A stretch of DNA of 64,000 nt from an uncultured Caryophanales bacterium. GTDB lineage: Bacteria; Bacillota_I; Bacilli_A; RFN20; CAG-449. Position 1 is the first letter of the stretch; each line of letters starts with the position of its first letter. Location of the stretch: positions 170,412 to 234,411 of the forward strand of contig CAMCEE010000001.1 in assembly GCA_945873815.1 (NCBI GenBank). Direction: 5' to 3'. The translations under genes were made by a program, and so were the position numbers. The notes below the pieces were generated by a model, which had not been told where the DNA came from, ran no database searches, and worked only from the letters and a program-made list of their open reading frames with translations. Positions 48,829 through 58,071 of this stretch are shown piece by piece.

Positions 48829-50133
48829 ATGAACCTAAAAACTGTTTATGAATTTATTGTTGTTATCAACGTATTATTAATTCTTTTATTCATTTTTGAA
48901 GAGAAGAAGAATTATCGTTCGATGTTATTATGGGTAGTACTATTTATCTTCTTCCCTCTTGGTGGATATTTAATATATCTACTAATAGGGAGGGGAATCT
49001 TACTACCTTCTTTTTATTATCGAGAGAATGAAATTAATTTGACTTTATATAACAAGATTACTTTTTTTAATGATGGAAGAGAATTATTTAAGGATATTTT
49101 TTTACTTATTGAAAATGCAAAAACTAGTATTCATATAGAGAGTTATATTTTTCGAGATGATGAACTAGGTAAAAGACTTGTTTGCTTATTAAAGAAAAAA
49201 TGTAAGGAAGGTGTAAAAGTAAAAGTCGTTTATGATCCTAATGGAAATCTATTCAATGATAAACATTTCTTTGATGAATTGATAAATGAAGGAGGAGAAG
49301 TAAGGAAATATTATTATGGAATTTATCGATTTTTAAATTTTAATTATCGTAATCATCGTAAGATTATTGTTATTGATGGACTAGTAGCATATATTGGTGG
49401 ATTTAATATCGGTGAAGAATACTTATCTAAACATCCTCGAATCACCCCTTGGAGAGATTCACATATTAAAATTGAAGGAGAGAGTGTATACTATATTCAA
49501 AAAACCTTTCTTAATGATTTTTATAGTGCTTCGAAAAAAAGAAATGTTAATGTAGATTCTAGTTTAATAAGGAGTAAAGTTGAGGCTTATTGCCCAATTG
49601 AAGTGGCAACTTTTTTTCCTAATGAAGATTATCAAGTTGTAAAGCAAGTGTATCTAAAAGAAATATATAATGCAAGAAAAAGAATCCTCATACAAACGCC
49701 GTATTTTGTTCCTGATATTGGTTTACTAAACTCTTTGAAATATGTTTTAAGACAAGGAATTGAAGTAGTTATTATGATTCCGAAGGTATATGATAAAATC
49801 ATTTCTTATTATGCTACATTAGAATATGCGATGGAATTGTTTGAAAAGGGAGCAAAAGTATATTTATATCATGGTTTTATTCATTCTAAAGTTATGCTTG
49901 TTGATTCATCATTTCTTTCAATTGGTAGTACGAATTTTGATATTAGGAGTTTTCATCATAATCTAGAAGAAAATGCGTTTATCTATGATACAAATAAGAT
50001 AAAAGAATATTATGAAACATTTAAGAATGACTTATATAAATGTGATGAATATGATGAAATATATGAAAGAAAGTATCTTAAAAAGTATAGATTTGGACGG
50101 AAAATCTTTAAGATTTTATCTTCGCTTATGTAA
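48829..50133 (+). CDS. cls: Cardiolipin synthase
   Basis: Condenses two phosphatidylglycerol molecules to cardiolipin in the membrane. Two N-terminal helices (about 4-20 and 32-52) precede two phospholipase-D HKD motifs, HRKIIVIDGLVAYIGGFN (near 178) and HSKVMLVDSSFLSIGSTN (near 345), each with the Gly-Gly/Gly-Ser pair. 434 residues, a little short of the usual ~480. Starts directly after the PHP gene. Confidence 0.93.
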   Translation: MNLKTVYEFIVVINVLLILLFIFEEKKNYRSMLLWVVLFIFFPLGGYLIYLLIGRGILLPSFYYRENEINLTLYNKITFFNDGRELFKDIFLLIENAKTSIHIESYIFRDDELGKRLVCLLKKKCKEGVKVKVVYDPNGNLFNDKHFFDELINEGGEVRKYYYGIYRFLNFNYRNHRKIIVIDGLVAYIGGFNIGEEYLSKHPRITPWRDSHIKIEGESVYYIQKTFLNDFYSASKKRNVNVDSSLIRSKVEAYCPIEVATFFPNEDYQVVKQVYLKEIYNARKRILIQTPYFVPDIGLLNSLKYVLRQGIEVVIMIPKVYDKIISYYATLEYAMELFEKGAKVYLYHGFIHSKVMLVDSSFLSIGSTNFDIRSFHHNLEENAFIYDTNKIKEYYETFKNDLYKCDEYDEIYERKYLKKYRFGRKIFKILSSLM

Positions 50134-50180
50134 TTTTTGTCCTATGATTTTTTTACTCTATTCTTTTAAAATGTGGAGGA

Positions 50181-50208
50181 TTGTATTTATAAAAACGTAC
50201 GATATAAT
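50181..50208 (+). promoter_or_regulatory. Promoter of the 50.3-kb lipoprotein gene
   Basis: TTGTAT, 16-nt spacer, TATAAT, 92 nt before the ATG. Confidence 0.55.
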
Positions 50209-50300
50209 ATTATTGAAGTGTTGGATATTATAAAAATGGTGTTAGGAATGATTTATTAGTTCTATTAATTCTATTTCTTACATTAATTGGAGGCAATATT

Positions 50301-51059
50301 ATGAAAAAAATACTCGTTATTCTAGCTTTATTTTTCTCGCTCCTTTCTTTCTCATCATGTAATAATGAAAACTTGAGTAGTGAGAGTGAAATAAGAATCA
50401 TATCTTTTTCTATCGGCGATTTTGATATGTCGAAGGAAATTGTTCTAGAAACAAATCTCATATATGATTTTGAGATTTTATCTAACGAAAAAGATATGAA
50501 TATAAGATTTCAATATGAGGAAGAATACTTTGATTTAGATAAAGAACTTATTTGTTCTTATAGAGGAAGTACTAGTCTGGGCGTTAAAGATAAAGTTGGC
50601 GAGACTTCGATTGAAGTGTATGTTAATGACATATTGGAGCAAGAATATTGTTTTGAAATTGTCGATAATTCTATCGGATACGATTTAATTGATACAAAGA
50701 AGATTAATAATTCTATGGGGGTAGATTCTCCTTATGAAGAATATATTGATAGCATTGTGGCTCTTACTTCTTTTAAACAATATAAAGAGTTTATAAAAAA
50801 AATAAACTATGAAGAAAAATCTGTTTATACTGAAAAATGGTTTGAAGATCACAATATCTATTTTGCTTTTTATGTTGTAAGTGGAAATGCAAAAAGCCTA
50901 GGTGTTACAAAAGTATACTGTGATAATGACACAACTTATTTTAATTTGAAGAAAGAAAGAACTATTGAGGATGGGTCATTTGATTTTTATTTCCAAGTAT
51001 TAAGTATAAAGAAAAATGAAGTAAAAGAAATAAATCGTTTTTGTACATCTTGGTTCTAG
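50301..51059 (+). CDS. Hypothetical lipoprotein, paralogue of the gene at 24,986
   Basis: 252 residues. Signal peptide with lipobox FSSC (Cys20). GGAGGCAATATT precedes the ATG. It shares with the 24,986 gene the motifs VND-LE-EY-F---DNSI-Y-LID, the LTS--QYKEFI-K--YEEK segment, (-F---NIYF) and a C-terminal FDFYFQVLSIKK-type strand. Cysteine pattern and length agree. Unknown surface function. It has its own promoter. Confidence 0.8.
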   Translation: MKKILVILALFFSLLSFSSCNNENLSSESEIRIISFSIGDFDMSKEIVLETNLIYDFEILSNEKDMNIRFQYEEEYFDLDKELICSYRGSTSLGVKDKVGETSIEVYVNDILEQEYCFEIVDNSIGYDLIDTKKINNSMGVDSPYEEYIDSIVALTSFKQYKEFIKKINYEEKSVYTEKWFEDHNIYFAFYVVSGNAKSLGVTKVYCDNDTTYFNLKKERTIEDGSFDFYFQVLSIKKNEVKEINRFCTSWF

Positions 51060-51196
51060 AATATAAATTTATCAATTTTGAAAAATATAAAAAATGATAA
51101 AAATAACTGATTTGAAATAAATACTAGTATCTTTAATGTAGAAAATGACAATTACTTGTGATAAAATTAATAAGTCTTATTTCTAAGGAGATTTTT

Positions 51197-51916
51197 ATGG
51201 GAAGAGCACACGAAGTTAGAGCAAAAGCTATGGCTGCTTCTGCAGCAGCAAGATCCTCATTATTTATGAGAGCATCAAAAGAAATCTATATGGCGGCAAA
51301 ATCAGGTGAACCTGATCCAACAATGAACTTAGCACTTAGATCTGCAATCGAAAAATGGAAAGGTCAAAATGTTACTAAGGACGTTATTGAAAGAGCTATT
51401 CAAAAAGCAAAAGGTGGATCACAAGAAAACTATACAGCTGGACGTTATGAAGGATTTGCTCAAGGTGCATCTGCATTAATCGTAGATACATTAACAGATA
51501 ATACAAATAGAGCATATACTGGCGTTAATAGTTGCTTCAAGAAAAAGGGTGGTCACTTAGGAACTCCAGGTTCCGTTTCATATAATTTTACTGAATATGG
51601 CGTAATTGAATTTGATGGTGGAAATCGCGATGAAATCGAAGAGAATTTGATTATGGCAGACGTTGATGTTGCTTCAGTTGAATCTGATGAAGGCTACATT
51701 ACTATCTTAACTGATCCTACAGCATTAAATGCAGCAAAAGACGTATTAGCTGAAATGGGAATCACTGAATTTGATACAAACGAAATCAAAATGGTTCCAA
51801 ATGAATTAGTTGAATTAGATGGAGAAGAAGAGGAAAAATTTAAGCAATTAGTCGCAATGCTTGAAGAATGTGAAGATGTTCAAGCAGTTTACCATAACGT
51901 TAAATTTCACGATTAA
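51197..51916 (+). CDS. yebC: YebC/PmpR-family protein (TACO1 family)
   Basis: 239 residues from the ATG at 51,197, picked because AAGGAG is 5-6 nt upstream. Typical YebC features are NPDPTMNLALRSAIEKWKGQ-like start of the first domain, VTKDVIERAIQKAKGG, RYEGFAQGASALIVDTLTDN and KKGGHLGTPGSVSYNF. Members were called transcription regulators; recent work links the family to translation of proline stretches. Ended by a strong terminator. Confidence 0.94.
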   Translation: MGRAHEVRAKAMAASAAARSSLFMRASKEIYMAAKSGEPDPTMNLALRSAIEKWKGQNVTKDVIERAIQKAKGGSQENYTAGRYEGFAQGASALIVDTLTDNTNRAYTGVNSCFKKKGGHLGTPGSVSYNFTEYGVIEFDGGNRDEIEENLIMADVDVASVESDEGYITILTDPTALNAAKDVLAEMGITEFDTNEIKMVPNELVELDGEEEEKFKQLVAMLEECEDVQAVYHNVKFHD

Positions 51917-51921
51917 TTAAT

Positions 51922-51943
51922 AAACGGCTTCGGCCGTTTTTTT
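51922..51943 (+). terminator. Intrinsic terminator after yebC
   Basis: AAACGGC-TTCG-GCCGTTT perfect 7-bp stem with a UUCG tetraloop and T tail. Confidence 0.93.
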
Positions 51944-51956
51944 GAAGAGGGATAGT

Positions 51957-52610
51957 ATGAGAAAAGATTTAAAAGAAAAGAGAAAAAAGCTTGGAAGAAA
52001 TTATTCTGATTATCTATATGAAGTATTAGGTTACTTGTCTCGTCAAGGCTTAACTCGTTATGCATATTATGCCTTACGTGATGATGCAATTGAGGCGGTG
52101 TATGAATGCCAAGAAAATGGTGATACACCAAAAAATACTTTTCATAAAGGCTATGAGAATCATTATCAAAAGAAAATTAACTTATTACCAAAGAAGAATG
52201 TCTTTGAAAAGGTTGGTAGTTTTACTTTTTCCTTTTTTGCCTTGTTTTTTATCTTAGCTTTATTTGTATACATATATCGATTTGGAGTAAAAGATGCTAT
52301 ATATTATTCTAGTGGTATCTATTTGTATATTACTGCATCGAGTATTTCCAGTATGTTTATTTATGGATTTCTTGGCGCGATAGTTTCGATATTTTTGCAA
52401 AGGATTGATAAGAAGTCAAAATATATTATGGCTTCTATTACTGCAGCGATTGGAATAGGTTTTATAATTCTATTTTTAGTTCTTGGAGCAAACAATCCAA
52501 ATCCTTTAAAAATTAATATGATGATCGTTTTACCTGTATGCCTATTTTTATCAGGGGCTGGACTTACTTTAGAATTACTCGTCAGTAAGAAATTGTTTTT
52601 AAAAAAATAG
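51957..52610 (+). CDS. Hypothetical membrane protein, 217 aa
   Basis: Charged N-terminal ~80 residues, with a helix RKKLGRNYSDYLYEVLGYLS, are followed by four to five hydrophobic helices (about 84-104, 115-140, 150-170, 178-196). Start at 51,957 has AGAGGGA 6 nt upstream; the in-frame TTG at 51,942 lies in the terminator T tract. The layout resembles DUF1129-type proteins, but I cannot assign it. Confidence 0.72.
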   Translation: MRKDLKEKRKKLGRNYSDYLYEVLGYLSRQGLTRYAYYALRDDAIEAVYECQENGDTPKNTFHKGYENHYQKKINLLPKKNVFEKVGSFTFSFFALFFILALFVYIYRFGVKDAIYYSSGIYLYITASSISSMFIYGFLGAIVSIFLQRIDKKSKYIMASITAAIGIGFIILFLVLGANNPNPLKINMMIVLPVCLFLSGAGLTLELLVSKKLFLKK

Positions 52611-52724
52611 CTTATAAAAGTGCGATTTCTTGTGATTTTTTGCTTATTTAAGAAATATTGATGCTTTCAATTTAGCACGTTAACTTATTTGATTAAGCAA
52701 AATGAATTATTTTATAAAAAATAT

Positions 52725-52753
52725 TTGCAAGAATCGGCTTTTTGTAATATTAT
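52725..52753 (+). promoter_or_regulatory. Promoter of the rplM-rpsI operon
   Basis: TTGCAA, 17-nt spacer, TATTAT, about 70 nt before rplM. Confidence 0.65.
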
Positions 52754-52759
52754 TATATA

Positions 52760-52815
52760 TGGCACTAATTCGCCAATTGTAGTCCCGGTAAGACAACAAG
52801 GTTTAGGAGGAATTA
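52760..52815 (+). promoter_or_regulatory. Candidate L13 ribosomal-protein leader
   Basis: The ~55-nt leader holds AATTCGCCAATTGTAGTCCC and GGTAAGACAACAAGG just before AGGAGG. L13 leaders are known in Firmicutes at this position. Assignment rests on position and small size and is not confirmed by alignment. Confidence 0.4.
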
Positions 52816-52821
52816 TTAATT

Positions 52822-53262
52822 ATGCAACGTCAAACAACAATTGCAAAAGCCCATGAAATCGAACGTAAATGGTACGTCGTCGATGCAACAAATCAACCTT
52901 TAGGTAGATTAGCAGGTTTCATCGCAAAACGCTTAACAGGTAAAAATAAGGCAACTTATACACCTAATGTCGATTGTGGCGATTATATCATCGTTATCAA
53001 TGCAGACAAAGTATCACTTTCAGGTGATGCAGAACACAAAAAGAACTACTACAATGTTTCACAATATTTAGGTGGTTTAAGAACACGTTCATCAGGCGTT
53101 ATGAAAAGAGAATATCCAGAAGAAATGGTCGAAAGAGCAGTCTGGGGTATGCTTCCAAAAGGTCGCTTAGGAAGACAAATTTACAAGAAATTATTTGTCT
53201 ATGCTGGTAGTGAACATTTACACGAAGCTCAAAAACCAGAAGCACTTGAAATCAAATACTAG
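52822..53262 (+). CDS. rplM: Ribosomal protein L13
   Basis: 146 residues. ERKWYVVDATNQPLGRLAGF, GKNKATYTPNVDCGDYIIVI and VWGMLPKGRLGRQIYKKLFV are canonical. AGGAGG upstream. Operon with rpsI. Confidence 0.98.
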   Translation: MQRQTTIAKAHEIERKWYVVDATNQPLGRLAGFIAKRLTGKNKATYTPNVDCGDYIIVINADKVSLSGDAEHKKNYYNVSQYLGGLRTRSSGVMKREYPEEMVERAVWGMLPKGRLGRQIYKKLFVYAGSEHLHEAQKPEALEIKY

Positions 53263-53274
53263 GAGGAGAAATTT

Positions 53275-53685
53275 ATGGCAGCAAAGAAAAAAGTTGAAAA
53301 AGTTCAATATTACGGAACAGGTCGTAGAAAATCCTCAGTTGCTCGTGTCTTCGTCACAGAAGGTACAGGTAAAATTGTAGTTAATGGAAGAGATGTAAAT
53401 GAATACATGCCATATGCTACATTAGTTATGGATTTAACACAACCATTAAATATTACTGGTACAGCAGACAAGTTCGATGTCAATGCAACAGTTAAAGGTG
53501 GCGGCTTCACAGGACAAGCAGGTGCAATCCGTTTAGGTATCACACGTGCTTTAATGAATGTTACAGCAGACTTCAGAAAACCATTAAAGGTTGCTGGTAT
53601 GGTCACAAGAGATCCACGTGCTAAAGAAAGAAAGAAGTACGGTCTCAAAGCTGCAAGAAGAGCACCACAATTCTCAAAACGTTAA
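53275..53685 (+). CDS. rpsI: Ribosomal protein S9 (3' end is an integration site)
   Basis: 136 residues. [39 protein letters not shown] and the invariant C-terminus [16 protein letters not shown], whose last residues reach the P-site tRNA. The gene is intact, but the DNA for its last residues and the following ~23 bp recurs at 61,576, the mark of an element integrated in its 3' end. Confidence 0.98.
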   Translation: MAAKKKVEKVQYYGTGRRKSSVARVFVTEGTGKIVVNGRDVNEYMPYATLVMDLTQPLNITGTADKFDVNATVKGGGFTGQAGAIRLGITRALMNVTADFRKPLKVAGMVTRDPRAKERKKYGLKAARRAPQFSKR

Positions 53686-53707
53686 TTTATATTACATTTA
53701 CGAGAAA
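53669..53707 (+). repeat. Left direct repeat (attL-like) overlapping the rpsI 3' end
   Basis: 39 bp, from AATTCTCAAAACG to ACGAGAAA, identical to 61,576-61,614. It includes the last codons FSKR and stop of rpsI. A further ~8 bp (AATCAAGA) match when a 2-bp gap is allowed. Confidence 0.9.
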
Positions 53708-53715
53708 AATCAAGA

Positions 53716-53747
53716 AAGTCATTTCTATTATGGAAATGGCTTTTTTT
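53716..53747 (+). terminator. Intrinsic terminator after rpsI
   Basis: AAGTCATTTC pairs with GAAATGGCTT (one G-T pair), 7-nt loop, seven Ts. It differs from the terminator after the right repeat. Confidence 0.85.
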
Positions 53748-53941
53748 GTGTTAAAAAACTCCGATATAGTGGCTATTTGCGCTTCTTTTCTGTATTATGA
53801 TAATGGATATAGATAAGGATGTTTAAGAATTGATGAGTTTGCTTAGAATTTTTTAAATTATACTCTGAATTATGCTCTGGAAATTGAAAATGAAAAGTGG
53901 CAAAAAACTGAGATTTTGGTGTTAAAATGACGATATTTGTG

Positions 53942-53950
53942 TGATATAAT
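53942..53950 (+). promoter_or_regulatory. Extended -10 promoter of the radical-SAM/ParB/SNF2 operon
   Basis: TG-A-TATAAT ends 34 nt before the first ATG. A poor -35 (TTAAAA) lies 17 nt upstream. Confidence 0.5.
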
Positions 53951-53984
53951 GATCGTAATAAATTGACTTTTAAAGGAGAGTAAA

Positions 53985-55178
53985 ATGAGGATTGGAATTA
54001 TTGACGCCGAATTACTTGGTAGAGACAAGCATCGATTTCCAAATCTAGTATGTGAAAAAATATCCGCATATTGGAAAGGGAAAGGTGCAAAAGTTGTTTT
54101 ATTATATGATTATAAGGAATTATGGAAATACGACCATGTTTATATATCGAAGGTTTTTACCGATACACCGTGCCCCCAAAAATTATATGATGAAACATGG
54201 CTTGAGAAGCATCCTAAAATACATATAGGTGGAACTGGATTTTATTTTAATAAAGCTCCAAATTTGCCTGATGAGATTGAACATCATATGCCAGATTATC
54301 ATTTGTATGATGATTGGATAGAAGATAATGTAAGAAAAGCGGAAGAAAGTGCAAAATTGAATGGTAAACCTTTTAATAAGAATTCTTATATGATTCAATT
54401 TAAAGAATACTTAGACTATTCTATTGGCTTTCTAACTAGAGGTTGCTTTAGAAAATGTGGATTCTGCGTTAATAAAAAGTATGACCATGTATTTAAACAT
54501 AGTCCACTTGAAGAATTTTATGACCCAACAAGAAAAAAGATATGTATGTTGGATGATAACTTCTTAGGATGCCCACATTGGAAAGAAATGTTGAACGAAT
54601 TAATATCAACAGGAAAACAGTTTAAATTTAAACAAGGGCTTGATGAAAGATTATTGACGGAAGAAAAATGCGAAATGTTATTTAATTCAAAATATGATGG
54701 AGACTTCACTTTTGCATTTGATAAGATTGAAGATTATAAATTGATAAATAGCAAATTAGAATTAATTGCGAAATACAAAAAAAATAAAAGTGTCAAATTC
54801 TACGTTTTAGTAGGATTCGATAGCACAGATGCAAAGGACATTGAAAATGCATTTGTTAGAATTGAATTATTATTAAGATATGGATGTTTACCATATATTA
54901 TGCGTTTCCAAAATAAGAATGAAACGCCTTGGAAAGATTCCAAATATAGAACATTATATGTTGCGCTTGCAAGATGGTGCAATCAACCTAGTATTGTTAA
55001 GAAGATGAGTTTTAGACAATTTTGTGAAGCAAATCAAGCTTTAAAGAAAACAAAAGATGGTACATTGTGTTCAACAATGAAAGCGATGGTGGATTTTGAA
55101 AAAGAATATCCAGAAATTGCTAAAAAATTCTTTGACGTAAGAATGGAAGAACATAGAAAAATAACGGAGGAAAGATAA
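53985..55178 (+). CDS. Radical SAM protein with degenerate B12-binding-like N-terminal domain
   Basis: 397 residues. The 4Fe-4S radical-SAM motif is RGCFRKCGFC (Cys154, Cys158, Cys161; C-x3-C-x2-C), followed by ICMLDDNFLGCPHW, typical of the barrel's second strand. The N-terminal ~110 residues resemble the Rossmann-like B12-binding domain of MiaB/B12-type enzymes: DKHRFP in place of D-x-H-x-x-G, then VYISKVF, HIGGTGFYF and LPDEIEHHMPDY. The Pro in the first motif suggests that cobalamin is not bound in the usual way. First gene of a six-gene operon; AAAGGAGAG upstream. The substrate is unknown; neighbours point to DNA. Confidence 0.88.
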   Translation: MRIGIIDAELLGRDKHRFPNLVCEKISAYWKGKGAKVVLLYDYKELWKYDHVYISKVFTDTPCPQKLYDETWLEKHPKIHIGGTGFYFNKAPNLPDEIEHHMPDYHLYDDWIEDNVRKAEESAKLNGKPFNKNSYMIQFKEYLDYSIGFLTRGCFRKCGFCVNKKYDHVFKHSPLEEFYDPTRKKICMLDDNFLGCPHWKEMLNELISTGKQFKFKQGLDERLLTEEKCEMLFNSKYDGDFTFAFDKIEDYKLINSKLELIAKYKKNKSVKFYVLVGFDSTDAKDIENAFVRIELLLRYGCLPYIMRFQNKNETPWKDSKYRTLYVALARWCNQPSIVKKMSFRQFCEANQALKKTKDGTLCSTMKAMVDFEKEYPEIAKKFFDVRMEEHRKITEER

Positions 55179-55179
55179 C

Positions 55180-56190
55180 ATGGAACAAAGCTTTATTAAA
55201 TTAAAAATAAGTGATATTGAATTGGATGTAGAAAATCCAAGAATACAAAGATATATTCAAGAATTTGGTGACAATATTACCGCTGAAGGTATTGCATTAG
55301 CTTTGAACGATTCAGGTGATACTTCTAGTAGTACTTATGAAACATTGAGAGAGTCTATTCGTGTAAATAAAGGAATTATTCATCCAATTATTGTAAACCA
55401 CCAAAAAGATGGAAAATATGTTGTAATTGAAGGCAATACTAGAGTTCAAATTTATAGAGAACTAAAGGAATATGACCAATCTTCTAAGGTTTGGGATTCA
55501 ATAATATGTGTTGTGTTTGAAGAATTATCTCAGCAAGATATTGATGCAATTAGATTGCAATCGCATTTAGTTGGCCCTAGAGATTGGGATGCATATGCAA
55601 AAGCAAAATATTTAAATCGCCTCTCGAACGTAGATTACATGCCGATGAGCAGTTTGATATCATTTTGTGGAGGAAAAGCTGCTGAAATTAATAAATTAAT
55701 CAAGGCTTATAATGATATGGAAAATTACTATGTTCCATTAGTTGATGAAGCAGGACAAACGGTAAATCCAAGAGAGTTTTCTAAATTTGCTGAATTACAA
55801 AATAAAAGTATTTTACAAACTTTGGCTGCTACTGGTTTTTCAAAAAACGATTTTGCAAAATGGGTTTTTGAGGGAAATATCGATACAGCTCAAAATGTAA
55901 GAAAATTAAGATATATTTTGATTAATAAAGCGGCCAGGGAAAAGTTTTTAAGGACAACGGTCACTGAGGCAGAAAAAATATTGAACGCTGAGAATAGAAA
56001 AGATCCAGAAGGATTAACTATTAATCAGTTAGTTATTGAATTAAAAAACAAAATTAGGGATATATCAAGAATTGATACAAGAAATTTAAGAAATGGAGAA
56101 GGAGATTATGCTCGCCAAAAAGATGATTTGTTGGATTTAAAGGCAGAACTTGATGACTTAATTGAAGAAATTGATGTTAGAGAGGATTAA
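55180..56190 (+). CDS. ParB/Srx-fold protein 1
   Basis: 336 residues. The ParB-N/sulfiredoxin fold is marked by VVIEGNTRVQIYRELKEY (GNTR at 85-88, the nucleotide/phosphate-binding motif) after an N-terminal LDVENPRIQRY segment. A middle block GPRDWDAYAKAKYLNRL followed by LISFCGGKAAEINKLIKAYN looks like the helix-turn-helix region. The C-terminal ~80 residues form a charged coiled coil. It starts 1 nt after the radical SAM gene. Related in sequence to the second ParB-like protein of this operon. Confidence 0.88.
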   Translation: MEQSFIKLKISDIELDVENPRIQRYIQEFGDNITAEGIALALNDSGDTSSSTYETLRESIRVNKGIIHPIIVNHQKDGKYVVIEGNTRVQIYRELKEYDQSSKVWDSIICVVFEELSQQDIDAIRLQSHLVGPRDWDAYAKAKYLNRLSNVDYMPMSSLISFCGGKAAEINKLIKAYNDMENYYVPLVDEAGQTVNPREFSKFAELQNKSILQTLAATGFSKNDFAKWVFEGNIDTAQNVRKLRYILINKAAREKFLRTTVTEAEKILNAENRKDPEGLTINQLVIELKNKIRDISRIDTRNLRNGEGDYARQKDDLLDLKAELDDLIEEIDVRED

Positions 56191-56192
56191 AT

Positions 56193-56603
56193 ATGGCAGA
56201 AGGTCCTGAACATAAAGAATTTGTAAAAAAAATGTATGAATTTATATGCTCTCTTATTCCAAAAGATAATGTAAAGTTTATCGTTGTTGATAACGAAGGA
56301 ATCGCTTCACCGGAACCGATTTTTTACGGCGTGATTCCTGATATATCATATAATTTTAAGGACGTTATGGTCCTTGGCGAAGCAAAGTCGAAGAAAGACT
56401 TTGACAGACCACATAGTTTAAGACAATATAAAGCATATATTGAAACATGTGAAAATAATAGTAATGCTCATTCTATATTTGTTCTTTACGTTCATTGGGA
56501 TGCTTTTTTAAGTGCGCAAACTATTTTAAGAAAAATGATTCCTTATAATAGCATATGTGATTATTATGTTGTCGCATCAAATGGGAGAAGTTGTAAGTTA
56601 TGA
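56193..56603 (+). CDS. Small PD-(D/E)xK nuclease-like protein
   Basis: 136 residues. VIPDISYNF then, 11 residues on, LGEAKSKKDFDRPHSLRQYK gives the order PD (49-50), E-x-K (63-65) and a downstream Q-Y (78-79) of PD-(D/E)xK nucleases. The predicted alternation of strand (KFIVVDNEG), strand and helix fits that fold. It starts 2 nt after ParB-like 1 and overlaps the helicase start by 4 nt. Phages commonly place a small VRR-type nuclease just before an SNF2 helicase. This one looks analogous but lacks the VRR motif. Activity is inferred. Confidence 0.72.
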   Translation: MAEGPEHKEFVKKMYEFICSLIPKDNVKFIVVDNEGIASPEPIFYGVIPDISYNFKDVMVLGEAKSKKDFDRPHSLRQYKAYIETCENNSNAHSIFVLYVHWDAFLSAQTILRKMIPYNSICDYYVVASNGRSCKL

Positions 56604-58069
56604 GTATAGTATTTAGAGCTAAAACCAATTTTAATACGAAACATGATGCATTTTCTTATCAAATTGAGGCTGTTGACTCAATAAAAGATCTTGAATATGC
56701 TGCAATTTTCCATGAACAAGGACTTGGTAAAACAAAAATCGCTATTGATTTAATGGAGTATTGGTTTCAAAATAGAAATATTGAAACAGTATTGATTGTG
56801 ACAAAAAAACAATTGGTGAAAAATTGGCAAGACGAATTGGATGAACATACATACATTAAACCGACTGTTCTTACAAATAAAAAGAGAGATAACTATTATG
56901 TTCTAAATACCGCTCAAAGAATTGTCATTACAAACTTTGAAACTGTTGAGACAGAAAAGTTTAGGTTAAAATTATGGCTTAAAACAAGAAATGTGGCTGT
57001 AGTAATTGATGAGTCAACTAAATTAAAAAATCCAGACTCTAAACTAACTCAAAACTTTTTTGAAATAGCTGATTTGTTTAAGATTAGGGTGATTATGACG
57101 GGTACTCCAATTGCAAATAGACCATATGATATGTGGGCACAAGTTTATTTTCTTGATAAAGGAAAAAGTTTGGGAATGGATTTTAATGAATTCAAGAGAA
57201 ATACAGATTTGAAGAATGACTTGGGAGATAATGAAATTCAAAAAAGTTTATTTGAGGAGGCTGTTTCTGGAATTTTTGAAAAAATAAAGTCATTTACTGT
57301 TCGTGAAACCAAAAATAGCGGTATTATTAAACTTCCTAACAAGGTTTACCATACTATCATTTCTGATTTTGAGAACGAACAGCTTAAAATGTATACATCA
57401 GCAAAGGAGGAACTTGAAGTTCTAATTCAAAAAGATGAAGTTGCAAAAGTTGATGATGAGTCTGTTTCACTTAAGAGATTACTAAGATTACTTCAAATTA
57501 CTTCGAATCCAAGAATGCTTAATGAGTTATATTTTGGTAACTCTGGAAAAGAAAAGGAATTGGATTTACTCTTGAAAACTATTATTGATAGAGAAGAAAT
57601 GGTTATTGTATGGTCGAACTTTATAGAAAATATTGAATACTTTTATGATAAGTACAAAGAGTTTGGAACTTCAAAAGTACACGGATCAATGGAAATAGAT
57701 GAGAGAAATCGAAATATAGATGATTTCAAAAAGAAACGAACAAAAGTTTTATTTGCTACTCCACAAGCAGCAAAAGAAGGATTGACACTTACTGTTGCAA
57801 ATAATGTTGTTTTCTACGATAGAGGCTTCAATTTAGACGATTATTTGCAAGCTCAAGATAGAATTCACAGAATATCACAAACAAAAGAATGTAATATTTA
57901 TAATATTATTATGAAAGATAGTGTTGATGAATGGATAGACAAGCTTTTAGAAGCTAAGCAACAAGCTGCATGGCTTGGACAAGGAGATATTGATATTCAA
58001 GAGTTTAAGAATAATATTGATTATAGCTATGGAGAAATTGTAAGAGAGATACTAAAAAAGGAGGATTAA
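56600..58069 (+). CDS. SNF2-family DEAD/DEAH helicase
   Basis: 489 residues, the compact phage/mobile-element form. Motif I HEQGLGKTKIAIDLM (P-loop 41-45), motif II VVIDESTKLKN (DEST 137-140), motif III MTGTPIANRPYDMWA, motif V AAKEGLTLTVANNVVFYDR and motif VI QAQDRIHRISQ (417-427). All core helicase motifs are intact. No extra DNA-binding or nuclease domain is fused; the nuclease is the separate overlapping gene upstream. Confidence 0.93.
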   Translation: MSIVFRAKTNFNTKHDAFSYQIEAVDSIKDLEYAAIFHEQGLGKTKIAIDLMEYWFQNRNIETVLIVTKKQLVKNWQDELDEHTYIKPTVLTNKKRDNYYVLNTAQRIVITNFETVETEKFRLKLWLKTRNVAVVIDESTKLKNPDSKLTQNFFEIADLFKIRVIMTGTPIANRPYDMWAQVYFLDKGKSLGMDFNEFKRNTDLKNDLGDNEIQKSLFEEAVSGIFEKIKSFTVRETKNSGIIKLPNKVYHTIISDFENEQLKMYTSAKEELEVLIQKDEVAKVDDESVSLKRLLRLLQITSNPRMLNELYFGNSGKEKELDLLLKTIIDREEMVIVWSNFIENIEYFYDKYKEFGTSKVHGSMEIDERNRNIDDFKKKRTKVLFATPQAAKEGLTLTVANNVVFYDRGFNLDDYLQAQDRIHRISQTKECNIYNIIMKDSVDEWIDKLLEAKQQAAWLGQGDIDIQEFKNNIDYSYGEIVREILKKED

Positions 58070-58071
58070 TT

